From: Paulinella micropora
Lineage: Eukaryota > Cercozoa > Imbricatea > Euglyphida
Reading direction: 5' to 3'
NCBI GenBank assembly: GCA_009731375.1
Contig: BJOX01000214.1
Span: 419,528 to 443,195, forward strand
Length of the DNA: 23,668 nucleotides
A program made the translations under genes and the position numbers. The notes under the pieces are model-generated. The model was not told where the DNA came from. It worked only from the letters and a program-made list of their open reading frames with translations, and made no database searches. Shown piece after piece: positions 8,516 to 14,753 of this stretch (its first letter is position 1; every line of letters starts with the position of its first letter).

Positions 8516-8794
8516 ATGGCTAATATAATAATACGAGAATTGCCGAGTGATATAGTTGGATACATAAGGACATTCGTTTATTCAGAGATGCCCCAGCCGA
8601 AATATGGAGAAGAATTTTGTAATATATGCGGTTTGTCTCGCACATTTCAGTCGCACCCTCCAATTATAGCGGGCAATTTTTATGGTGTAGATAGTATTGA
8701 GTTTTTCACAATCTGCTCCATTAAATGCTACAGACGAGAGTCTAATCTTAGACTAAAATATGGAGAACCGCCTTTAGTCGTTGTTAAGTATTAA
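8516..8794 (+). CDS. Cys-rich F-box-like small protein, left copy
   Basis: 92 aa. The start (IIRELPSDIVGYIRTFVYS) resembles an F-box-like helix pair (LP-x-D-I-x-G-x-I). It is followed by C-x2-C (CNICGL) and C-x3-C (CSIKC) pairs that could bind zinc. An F-box-like protein might recruit host ubiquitin ligase, but the match is short and this is inference. ATG 8516 immediately follows the GIY-YIG stop. The stop overlaps the convergent recombinase stop by 3-4 bases (8791-8794). The right copy is well conserved, with substitutions mainly between the Cys pairs. Confidence 0.6.
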   Translation: MANIIIRELPSDIVGYIRTFVYSEMPQPKYGEEFCNICGLSRTFQSHPPIIAGNFYGVDSIEFFTICSIKCYRRESNLRLKYGEPPLVVVKY

Positions 8795-10107
8795 CCTTCT
8801 TTTTTATTTCTCGTGCTTCTTCTTAATGGTGCTTTTGTTTCCTCTTCTTTTTTCGCTTCGTTCTTCGTCGCTTCGCCCCTCTTCTCTTTAATAAACGTAT
8901 TGACAATAACGGCTCCAATCCCGCTTAATTTTCTCAGTTTAGTATTTGTAATATTAGGGTTATCATTGTAAATCTGCTCAAGCAATTTATACTTATCCTC
9001 TCTACTGGCGCTTTTACCTAATGGTTGGTATTTACATTCTTCGTCTCCGTTTTCGCTTTTAATTTCATTAGTATTATTTAAATTCAAATATAAATCTATT
9101 TTGCGTCTCAACTCCTCCAGTTCTGTTTTAATTCCTTCTGCCTTAATTTCTTCAGGGTCGGCCACATTAACCCAACTATAACTAAAACTGGTGAGCATAT
9201 CGCCGTGCCCCAATACATTGCTTACCCACGTGTTAAAATTCTCTAATTTCGGATTGGCGAAATTACTATACGACAAACTAGCATATAGTTTTCGCAACAT
9301 ACTGCTTTTCTGCGTGTATTCTGATAGCCAAGGGAAGATTTTGATAATTCTTTTGTTTAGTTCATTATTCTTTTGTTTATCAAGCACCCCTTCGCTGTTG
9401 ATGATAACTGCTTTTTTCTTTTTGAAATGGTTTCGTATTGAATTTACTTGTTCTATTACAAACTGGGGAGTAAAAAGGACAACAGGCCTCTCAGTCCAAT
9501 TCTTTTTTTGTCCTTCTCTCTTTTTCGCTAGGTTATTCACTCGCAACCAACTCGGTTTATCTGGTATTAATTCATATGTGTTTTTGTCAAATATTTCCAC
9601 AGGCCTTGCTCCAATTGCTATCATCAAAGCAAGCAGTTTAAGATAAGGGTCATTACTTAATATCATATCATTCATTTTAGCCATTACATCACGGACATCA
9701 ATTTGTATTTTTTGTTCATTTTTGGCTTTGACATCTTTCTTATATCCCTCAACGATATCAATCCGCTCGTCTTCATTAAGATTAAAATACTTATCCAGTT
9801 TGCTCGTTTCATGTACTTTTTCGCTTTGGTAAGGCTCTATTGCTTTCTTTCTCACCTCAGAAAGTCTTTGCCTTCTACTATTCAAATTAGGATACACGAT
9901 AGCATATTTAGGATATATTACTTTTAGTGCCTCAAGCACCTCTTCATCACTAGTTGGTGTGCTAAATAAAGATATAATAGCATTATGAAAGGCTATCCTT
10001 GGTTTTAATTCACTATCGTAGAAGTTGGACACGACCTCATAAATTTTACTTTCAGTAGTAGCAACTCTTAACTGCCTAACAAACTTCTTGTCATCTTCGC
10101 TCCACAT
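8791..10107 (-). CDS. Tyrosine recombinase, protelomerase-like features, left copy
   Basis: 438 aa. Tyrosine-recombinase elements in order: box I Arg168 in AIGARPVEI, Lys195/196 in NNLAKKRE, Arg272 in SSMLRKLYASLSY, His301 in VLGHGD and the nucleophile candidate Tyr310 in SFSYSW, nine residues after the His as in the family. The usual box II His three residues before the Arg is replaced by Ser269, with Lys267 nearby. Protelomerases carry Lys in this box, so a telomere-resolvase relationship is possible but unproven; an integrase is the alternative. Residues about 375-412 (LLEQIYND...LRKLSGIGAVIVNTFI) look like a helix-turn-helix, and the tail is very basic. A TTATATA box lies about 10-15 bp before the ATG. 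The enzyme would cut and rejoin DNA at element ends. Confidence 0.8.
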   Translation of the reverse strand: MWSEDDKKFVRQLRVATTESKIYEVVSNFYDSELKPRIAFHNAIISLFSTPTSDEEVLEALKVIYPKYAIVYPNLNSRRQRLSEVRKKAIEPYQSEKVHETSKLDKYFNLNEDERIDIVEGYKKDVKAKNEQKIQIDVRDVMAKMNDMILSNDPYLKLLALMIAIGARPVEIFDKNTYELIPDKPSWLRVNNLAKKREGQKKNWTERPVVLFTPQFVIEQVNSIRNHFKKKKAVIINSEGVLDKQKNNELNKRIIKIFPWLSEYTQKSSMLRKLYASLSYSNFANPKLENFNTWVSNVLGHGDMLTSFSYSWVNVADPEEIKAEGIKTELEELRRKIDLYLNLNNTNEIKSENGDEECKYQPLGKSASREDKYKLLEQIYNDNPNITNTKLRKLSGIGAVIVNTFIKEKRGEATKNEAKKEEETKAPLRRSTRNKKEG

Positions 10108-10588
10108 CGTAGTGTATATAAGACAAGTCTGTTATTTTAATTATTTTAAATAGAAAATCCACCCCGCGCTAGAAACACGCTAAATCGCCGTTTGGCGACT
10201 TGGACACTTGAGAGTGCTATTAAGCAACCGAGAGAGAGAAATTCGTCTTAGTATTAATAGTGGCCAAGTCTGTCCAGGGCAACCCCCCGCGGGCGGAAAT
10301 TTATTTATGGTATATATACTTTCGGGTAGAGACGAAATTTTTTTTTGAAAAAGTTAATTGAACCTTGGACAGGTTGGACAGGTGTAATACTAAGAAGAAT
10401 TATACAATAAATATAGAAATTTAATAAGCGAAAAGTGTCCAACCTTGTAAGTGTCAACTTGGACACGGCCAACCTTGGGGTTGGACAGCAACAGGAGAAG
10501 GTATTATCACTCGCCCTGCTCTTATATTCATCCTCGCGCTTGCTCATTGAATTACATATTAAGCATACTATACATCGGGTATATACTA
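10108..10588. promoter_or_regulatory. Conserved ~480-bp spacer with TTGGACA motifs, left copy
   Basis: Non-coding divergent region between the recombinase (reverse) and the charged-repeat gene (forward). It matches 12659-13137 in inverted orientation with small indels. TTGGACA or its complement occurs at 10200-10206, 10365-10371, 10374-10380, 10436-10442, 10459-10465 and 10481-10487. A block at about 10285-10336 (CCGCGGGCGG, then TTTATGGTATATATAC and TTCGGGTAGAGACG) is essentially identical in both copies. TATA-like boxes lie just before both flanking ATGs. Candidates are a divergent promoter, replication origin or recombinase-binding region. Open frames here are not shared between copies. 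Confidence 0.5.
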
Positions 10589-10942
10589 ATGAGTACCATC
10601 ATAGAAGAAATAAAGGCGGTGTTCAACATCCCTGATCCTAAACAGCAACGATATAGGGAAAAGAATGCGGAGAAAATCAAAGAATATAGAGCAGATTATA
10701 GACAGAATAATAAGGACAAAATTAAAGAGCATCAAAAGAAATACAAAGAGGCAAACAGGGACAAGATAAATAAACGGCGACGGGAATATTACAAATTAAA
10801 TAAGGACAAAATTCAAGAGCAACAAAAAAAATACAGAGACACTAATAAGGAAATATTAGATAAATACAAAGAAGAATATCTCAAGCAGAAGCAGAAAGAA
10901 ACGGATCCTAATGTTGAATACTTAAAAACTCTTCAATTCTAA
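10589..10942 (+). CDS. Charged 15-residue-repeat protein, left copy
   Basis: 117 aa, highly charged, probably helical or coiled coil. After a short head (MSTIIEEIKAVFNIPDPKQQ) come 15-residue repeats at about residues 41-55, 56-70, 71-85 and 86-100 with the pattern N-K/R-D-K-I-x5-K/R-x-Y. The same repeat unit forms the C-terminus of the GIY-YIG proteins in this window, so the gene may be a relative that lacks the nuclease domain. ATG 10589 is 4 bp after a TATATAC box. The longer upstream frame (ATG 10451) is not conserved in the right copy. The coding DNA is identical to that of the right copy at 12305-12658. A DNA-binding or structural role is a guess. Confidence 0.65.
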   Translation: MSTIIEEIKAVFNIPDPKQQRYREKNAEKIKEYRADYRQNNKDKIKEHQKKYKEANRDKINKRRREYYKLNKDKIQEQQKKYRDTNKEILDKYKEEYLKQKQKETDPNVEYLKTLQF

Positions 10943-10953
10943 AATAATATCGT
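10589..10953. repeat. 365-bp identical inverted repeat, left arm (partner 12294-12658)
   Basis: By direct comparison every base from the charged-repeat ATG to the assembly gap equals the reverse complement of 12294-12658, whereas flanking genes differ by substitutions. The identity ends exactly at the gap, which is where an assembler would break on an exact repeat. Confidence 0.85.
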
Positions 10954-10963
10954 NNNNNNNNNN
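10954..10963. other. Assembly gap (10 N) beside the centre
   Basis: Ten N bases separate the left copy's coding part from the contig that carries both central palindromes and the right copy. Linkage and orientation across this gap rest on scaffolding. Confidence 0.97.
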
Positions 10964-11172
10964 CTTTCTCGTTTCTCTCAAGGTTGGAGAGGAAGAAGAT
11001 GAGGAGGAATTCCTCGTCTTTCCTTCCCTCTCTGCGGTAGTGAAAAGGGTTGGTGATGACGACATCGTCAATTGGATTGTCCCCATTTTTTAAAAGCATT
11101 GTTTTTATTAAATAACAGGGTTTCGTGCTTTTTTGTGTTATTCACCCTCCCCCCCCCATTTTGTTGTGTGAT
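10964..11172. other. Non-coding subterminal region, left side of the axis
   Basis: No supportable gene. It contains a 12-bp palindrome GAGGAATTCCTC near 11006-11017, a GATTGTCCCCA block at about 11077-11087 and a C9 run followed by ATTTTGTTGTGTGATCAT (about 11148-11174). The last two blocks recur in the same order, inverted, on the other side (about 12233-12245 and 12008-12033). The region is therefore a diverged counterpart of 12011-12293 and not unrelated host DNA. Confidence 0.55.
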
Positions 11173-11577
11173 CATTTATATTTGATAGACATGTCTATGT
11201 TTTATATTATAAAATAAGCATTATAAACATAAAAAAAACAACATAGGACACATCAAAAACAGACATTCAAACATATCAAAAACATAACTTTGTTTTACAA
11301 AAAATGACAAACTGAGCACAATAAGAGAGATTTGGACAAAATAACGACAAAAACCATATATACTCAGTATATATACCATTTTATGGAATAAAATGGTGTT
11401 TTTGTCGTTATTTTGTCCAAATCTCTCTTATTGTGCTTCATGTGTCGTTTTTTGTAAAACAAAGTTATGTTTTTGATATATTTGAATGTCTGTTTTTGTT
11501 GTGTCCTATGTTGTTTTTTATGTTTCTAATGCTTGTTTTATAATATACAACATAGACCTGTCTATCCAACATAAATG
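11173..11577. repeat. Large imperfect palindrome 1 (about 405 bp)
   Basis: The left arm begins CATTTATATTTGATAGAC and the right arm ends GTCTATCCAACATAAATG. Arms of about 180 bp pair with scattered mismatches around a centre near 11375. The loop region has two further dyads (TATATACTCAGTATATA at about 11357-11373 and ACCATTTTA-x5-TAAAATGGT at 11376-11398), so a branched hairpin is possible. Each arm carries the core GAGCACAATAAGAGAGATTTGGAC or a close variant (11312-11337 and 11415-11438), shared with palindrome 2. No coding potential is conserved. It may be an element terminus, telomere-like end or recombination site. Confidence 0.85.
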
Positions 11578-11582
11578 ATATA

Positions 11583-11612
<30 letters not shown>
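11578..11612. repeat. (TA)n tract at the symmetry axis
   Basis: About 35 bp of alternating TA with one G separates the two palindromes. Midpoints of the mirrored genes fall within about 30 bp of it (recombinase starts 10107/13138, charged-gene ends 10942/12305), so it marks the axis of the window. Confidence 0.9.
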
Positions 11613-11613
<1 letters not shown>

Positions 11614-12010
11614 TTATGTATTCGCGACTTGTCCAACCGCAAAGTATAAAACAAGCCTTAAAAAAAGTAAAAAACCAACATAGGACATATAGAAAACATA
11701 CATAGAAAATAAAAAAGTGTCAAATGTTTAACTTAAATTTTTCTAACTGAGCACATTAAGAGAGATTTTGACGAAAGGACACATAAACCATATTTTTATT
11801 TCATAAAAATATATATAAACTGCGTGTATATGGTTTATGTGTCCTTTCGTCAAAATCTCTCTTAATGTGCTCAGTTAGAAAAATTTATGTTAAACATTTG
11901 ACACTTTTTTATTTTCTATGTATGTTTTTTCTATATGTCCTATGTTGGTTTTTTACTTTTTTAAGGCTTGTTTTATACTTTGCGGTTGGACAAGTCGCGA
12001 ATACATAAAT
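11612..12010. repeat. Large imperfect palindrome 2 (about 399 bp)
   Basis: The left arm begins ATTTATGTATTCGCGACTTG and the right arm ends CAAGTCGCGAATACATAAAT. The arms are nearly perfect over about 180 bp around a centre near 11811, with a ~36-bp AT-rich loop. The core CTGAGCACATTAAGAGAGATTTTGAC lies at 11747-11772 and inverted at 11849-11874, matching palindrome 1. TTGGACA motifs flank both arms (about 11628-11636 and 11985-11993). Short open frames here are palindrome artefacts. Confidence 0.9.
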
Positions 12011-12293
12011 GATCACACCACAAAAATGGGGGGAAGGGGGGCGGACACTCACGAAGTGAGTGGGGGGGGGTTGGGGGGAGATACAAAAAAAGTGAATTTC
12101 TGGGGATCCCCAAAATCCCCAGTTCCTAGGTTTTTGGGGATTTGGGGGCAAGATACGTACCTCATTGTGTTATTTTTGACTTGAGATACGTACCTCATTG
12201 TGTTATTTTTGACTTGAGATACGTACCTCATTGTGGGGACAATCGGCAAAAGTGCTCCCCTTTTCCAAAATTGGTGGCATCGGCTCAGCCATA
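12011..12293. other. G-run-rich subterminal region with 33-bp repeats, right side of the axis
   Basis: No supportable gene. It holds G runs (G6, G6, G10, G6) between about 12028 and 12078 with quadruplex potential, a perfect 7-bp stem CACTCAC-GAA-GTGAGTG at 12046-12062, a TGGGGATCCCCA palindrome at 12101-12112 and a set of 33-bp direct repeats. Composition is unlike the AT-rich surroundings. Confidence 0.6.
12152..12235. repeat. 33-bp direct repeats (two full, one partial)
   Basis: Units start at 12152, 12185 and 12218 with GATACGTACCTCATTGTG, followed in full units by TTATTTTTGACTTGA. The TACGTA core is palindromic. The repeats are absent from the left subterminal region. Role unknown; a binding array is possible. 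Confidence 0.85.
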
Positions 12294-12658
12294 ACGATAT
12301 TATTTTAGAATTGAAGAGTTTTTAAGTATTCAACATTAGGATCCGTTTCTTTCTGCTTCTGCTTGAGATATTCTTCTTTGTATTTATCTAATATTTCCTT
12401 ATTAGTGTCTCTGTATTTTTTTTGTTGCTCTTGAATTTTGTCCTTATTTAATTTGTAATATTCCCGTCGCCGTTTATTTATCTTGTCCCTGTTTGCCTCT
12501 TTGTATTTCTTTTGATGCTCTTTAATTTTGTCCTTATTATTCTGTCTATAATCTGCTCTATATTCTTTGATTTTCTCCGCATTCTTTTCCCTATATCGTT
12601 GCTGTTTAGGATCAGGGATGTTGAACACCGCCTTTATTTCTTCTATGATGGTACTCAT
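12294..12658. repeat. 365-bp identical inverted repeat, right arm (partner 10589-10953)
   Basis: Reverse complement of 10589-10953 with no difference seen by eye. It covers the whole charged-repeat gene and 11 bp after its stop. Confidence 0.85.
12305..12658 (-). CDS. Charged 15-residue-repeat protein, right copy
   Basis: 117 aa, identical in protein and DNA to the left copy (10589-10942). The four 15-residue repeats and the relation to the GIY-YIG C-terminus are described there. ATG 12658 was chosen because it matches the left copy and follows a TATATACC box; the longer upstream start at 12700 is not shared. The lack of any difference contrasts with every other gene pair in the window. It suggests gene conversion, very recent exchange, or one sequence placed twice by the assembler. 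Confidence 0.65.
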   Translation of the reverse strand: MSTIIEEIKAVFNIPDPKQQRYREKNAEKIKEYRADYRQNNKDKIKEHQKKYKEANRDKINKRRREYYKLNKDKIQEQQKKYRDTNKEILDKYKEEYLKQKQKETDPNVEYLKTLQF

Positions 12659-13137
12659 TGGTATATATACAATGTATAGTATGCTTAACATATAATTCAA
12701 TGAGCAAGCGCGAGATGAATATAAGAGCAGGGCGAGTGAAAATGTCTTCTCCTATTGGTGGCCAACCCCATGGTTGGCCGTGTCCTACTTGACCCTTACG
12801 GGGTTGGACACTTTTTCCTTATTAAATTTCAATATTTATTATATAATTCTTCTTCGTATTACACATTTTTTATATTGTCCAACCTGTCCAACCTTTTATT
12901 AAGATGGAGTAAATTTTTTTTCGTCTCTACCCGAAAGTATATATACCATAAATAAATTTCCGCCCGCGGGGTAGGACGTCGGACAGACTTGGACACGATT
13001 AATACTAAGACGAATTGTTGCTTAATAGCACTCTCAAGTGTCCAAGTCGCCAAACGACGATTTAGCGTGTTTCTAGCGCGGGGTGGATTTTCTATTTTTG
13101 ACTTAGAAAAATATAGACTTGTCTTATATACACTACG
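12659..13137. promoter_or_regulatory. Conserved ~480-bp spacer with TTGGACA motifs, right copy
   Basis: Inverted counterpart of 10108-10588. It contains GGTTGGCCA/GGTTGGCC and GGGTTGGACA motifs around 12757-12811, TTGTCCAACCTGTCCAACC near 12876-12894 and ACTTGGACAC near 12987-12996. It keeps the block with GTATATATAC and CCCGAAAG near 12927-12970. Indels relative to the left copy fall between these blocks, so the motifs look selected. TATA-like boxes precede the recombinase ATG (13138) and the charged-repeat ATG (12658). Confidence 0.5.
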
Positions 13138-14460
13138 ATGTGGAGCGAAGATGACAAGAAGTTTGTTAGGCAGTTAAGAGTTGCTACTACTGAAAGTAAA
13201 ATTTATGAAGTGGTGTCCAACTTCTACGATAGCGAATTAAAACCAAGTATAGCCTTCCATAATGCTATTATATCTTTATTTAGCACGACTACTAGTGATG
13301 AAGAGGTGCTTGAGGCGCTAAAAGTAATATATCCTAAATATGCTATTGTGTATCCTAATTTGAATAGTAGGCGACAAAGACTTTCTGAGGTGAGAAAAAA
13401 AGCAATAGAGCCTTACCAAAGCGAAAAAGTATATGAAATGAGCAAACTTGATAAGTATTTTAATCTTAATGAAGACGAGCGGATTGATATCGTTGAGGGG
13501 TATAAGAAAGATGTCAAAGCCAAAAATAAACAAAAAATACGAATTGATGTCCGTGATGTAATGGCTAAAATGAATGATATGATATTAAGTAATGACCCTT
13601 ATCTTAAACTGCTTGCTTTGATGATAGCAATTGGAGCAAGGCCTGTAGAAATATTTGACAAAAACACATATGAATTAATACCAGATAAACCGAGTTGGTT
13701 GCGAGTGAATAACCTAGCGAAAAAGAGAGAAGGACAAAAAAAGAATTGGACTGAGAGGCCTGTTGTCCTTTTTACTCCCCAGTTTGTAATAGAACAAGTA
13801 AATTCAATACGAAACCATTTCAAAAAGAAAAAAGCAGTTATCATTAACAGTGAAGGTGTGCTTGATAAACAAAAGAACAATGAACTAAACAAAAGGATTA
13901 TCAAAATCTTCCCTTGGCTATCAGAATACACACAGAAGAGTAGTATGTTGCGAAAACTATATGCTAGTTTGTCGTATAGTAATTTTGCCAATCCGAAATT
14001 AGAGAATTTTAATACGTGGGTTTCAAATGTGTTGGGGCACGGCGATATGCTCACTTCATTTAGTTATAGTTGGGTTAATGTGGCCGACCCTGAAGAAATT
14101 AAGGCAGAAGGGATTAAAACAGAATTAGAGGAGTTGAGACGCAAAATAGATTTATATTTAAATTTAAATAATACTAATGAAATTAAAAGCGAAAACGGAG
14201 ACGAAGAATGTAAATATCAACCATTAGGTAAAAGCGCTAGTAGAGAGGATAAGTATAAATTGCTTGAGCAGATTTATAATGATAACCCGAATATTACAAA
14301 TACTAAACTGAGAAAATTAAGCGGGATTGGAGCCGTTATTGTCAATACGTTTATTAAAGAGAATAGGGGCGAAGCGACAAAGAACGAAGCGAAAAAAGAA
14401 GAGGAAACAAAAGCACCATTAAGAAGAAGCACGAGAAATAAAAAGAAAGTCAATACTTAA
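13138..14460 (+). CDS. Tyrosine recombinase, protelomerase-like features, right copy
   Basis: 440 aa, about 98 percent identical to the left protein. All catalytic candidates are kept: Arg168 (GARPVEI), Lys195/196, Arg272 (SSMLRKLY), His301 (VLGHGD) and Tyr310. Differences are scattered in the first 135 residues (for example R37S, P51T, H99Y) plus a changed basic tail (RNKKKVNT). It starts at the same MWSEDDKKF Met, just after a CTTATATACACTACG leader. The 3' end overlaps the convergent Cys-rich gene by 11 bp. Both copies are intact while several structural genes are broken, which fits retained function or simply absence of long homopolymers. It would act on DNA sites, plausibly the central palindromes or the TTGGACA motifs; that link is inference. 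Confidence 0.8.
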   Translation: MWSEDDKKFVRQLRVATTESKIYEVVSNFYDSELKPSIAFHNAIISLFSTTTSDEEVLEALKVIYPKYAIVYPNLNSRRQRLSEVRKKAIEPYQSEKVYEMSKLDKYFNLNEDERIDIVEGYKKDVKAKNKQKIRIDVRDVMAKMNDMILSNDPYLKLLALMIAIGARPVEIFDKNTYELIPDKPSWLRVNNLAKKREGQKKNWTERPVVLFTPQFVIEQVNSIRNHFKKKKAVIINSEGVLDKQKNNELNKRIIKIFPWLSEYTQKSSMLRKLYASLSYSNFANPKLENFNTWVSNVLGHGDMLTSFSYSWVNVADPEEIKAEGIKTELEELRRKIDLYLNLNNTNEIKSENGDEECKYQPLGKSASREDKYKLLEQIYNDNPNITNTKLRKLSGIGAVIVNTFIKENRGEATKNEAKKEEETKAPLRRSTRNKKKVNT

Positions 14461-14725
14461 CAACGACTAAAGGCGGTTCTCCATATTTTGCTCTAAGATT
14501 AGACTCTCTTCTATAGCAATTAATGGAGCAGATTGTGAAAAACTGAGCACCATCTACATTATCAATATCAACTGCTATAATAGGAGGGTGCGACTGAAAT
14601 GTGCGAGACAAACCGCATATAGTACAAAATTCCTTTTTATAATCCTGCTGGGGCATATCTGAATAAACAAATGTCCTTATGTGTCCAACTATATCGCTCG
14701 GCAATTCGCGTATTATTATTGACAT
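14450..14725 (-). CDS. Cys-rich F-box-like small protein, right copy
   Basis: 91 aa, homologous to 8516-8794. The LPSDIVGHIRTFVYS start and the C-x2-C (CTICGL) and C-x3-C (CSINC) pairs are kept, so zinc binding remains plausible. Substitutions cluster between the pairs (AVDIDNVDGAQ versus AGNFYGVDSIE). Here it is divergent from the fibre-like gene with only 28 bp between the two ATGs. The left copy has the GIY-YIG gene inserted at that point. Its stop overlaps the recombinase stop region by 11 bp. Confidence 0.6.
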   Translation of the reverse strand: MSIIIRELPSDIVGHIRTFVYSDMPQQDYKKEFCTICGLSRTFQSHPPIIAVDIDNVDGAQFFTICSINCYRRESNLRAKYGEPPLVVVKY

Positions 14726-14753
14726 GTTTTATATTACATATTATATAATAAAA
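14726..14753. promoter_or_regulatory. 28-bp divergent promoter, Cys-rich and fibre-like genes
   Basis: AT-only-like spacer (ATATTACATATTATATAATA core) between two divergent ATGs. It is too short for separate promoters and so must serve both genes or overlap their coding ends. In the left copy this point holds the GIY-YIG gene. Confidence 0.45.

Noticed and set aside
9191-9646. 151-aa ORF antisense to the recombinase, also at 13599-14054
   Set aside because: Conserved only because the recombinase is 98 percent identical; hydrophobic Phe/Leu-rich antisense of a Lys-rich gene.
10305-10547. 80-aa reverse ORF in the spacer beside the left recombinase
   Set aside because: The right spacer does not keep this frame because of indels; conservation is of short DNA motifs instead.
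12152-12235. CRISPR array
   Set aside because: Units are contiguous 33-bp direct repeats without variable spacers and only two and a half copies.
11909-12249. Short ORFs over palindrome 2 and the G-rich tract
   Set aside because: Repetitive peptide (NTMRYVSQVK units) reflects the 33-bp direct repeats; no counterpart on the other side of the axis.
10589-12658. Simple terminal inverted repeats as the full explanation of the symmetry
   Set aside because: The mirror relation extends over the whole gene set with divergence and contains a gene relocation, so two elements are needed, not only a terminal repeat.
14679-14753. N-terminal extension of the right fibre-like protein from ATG 14679
   Set aside because: It overlaps the divergent Cys-rich gene and is absent in the left copy; MNLFGQ at 14754 is the shared start.
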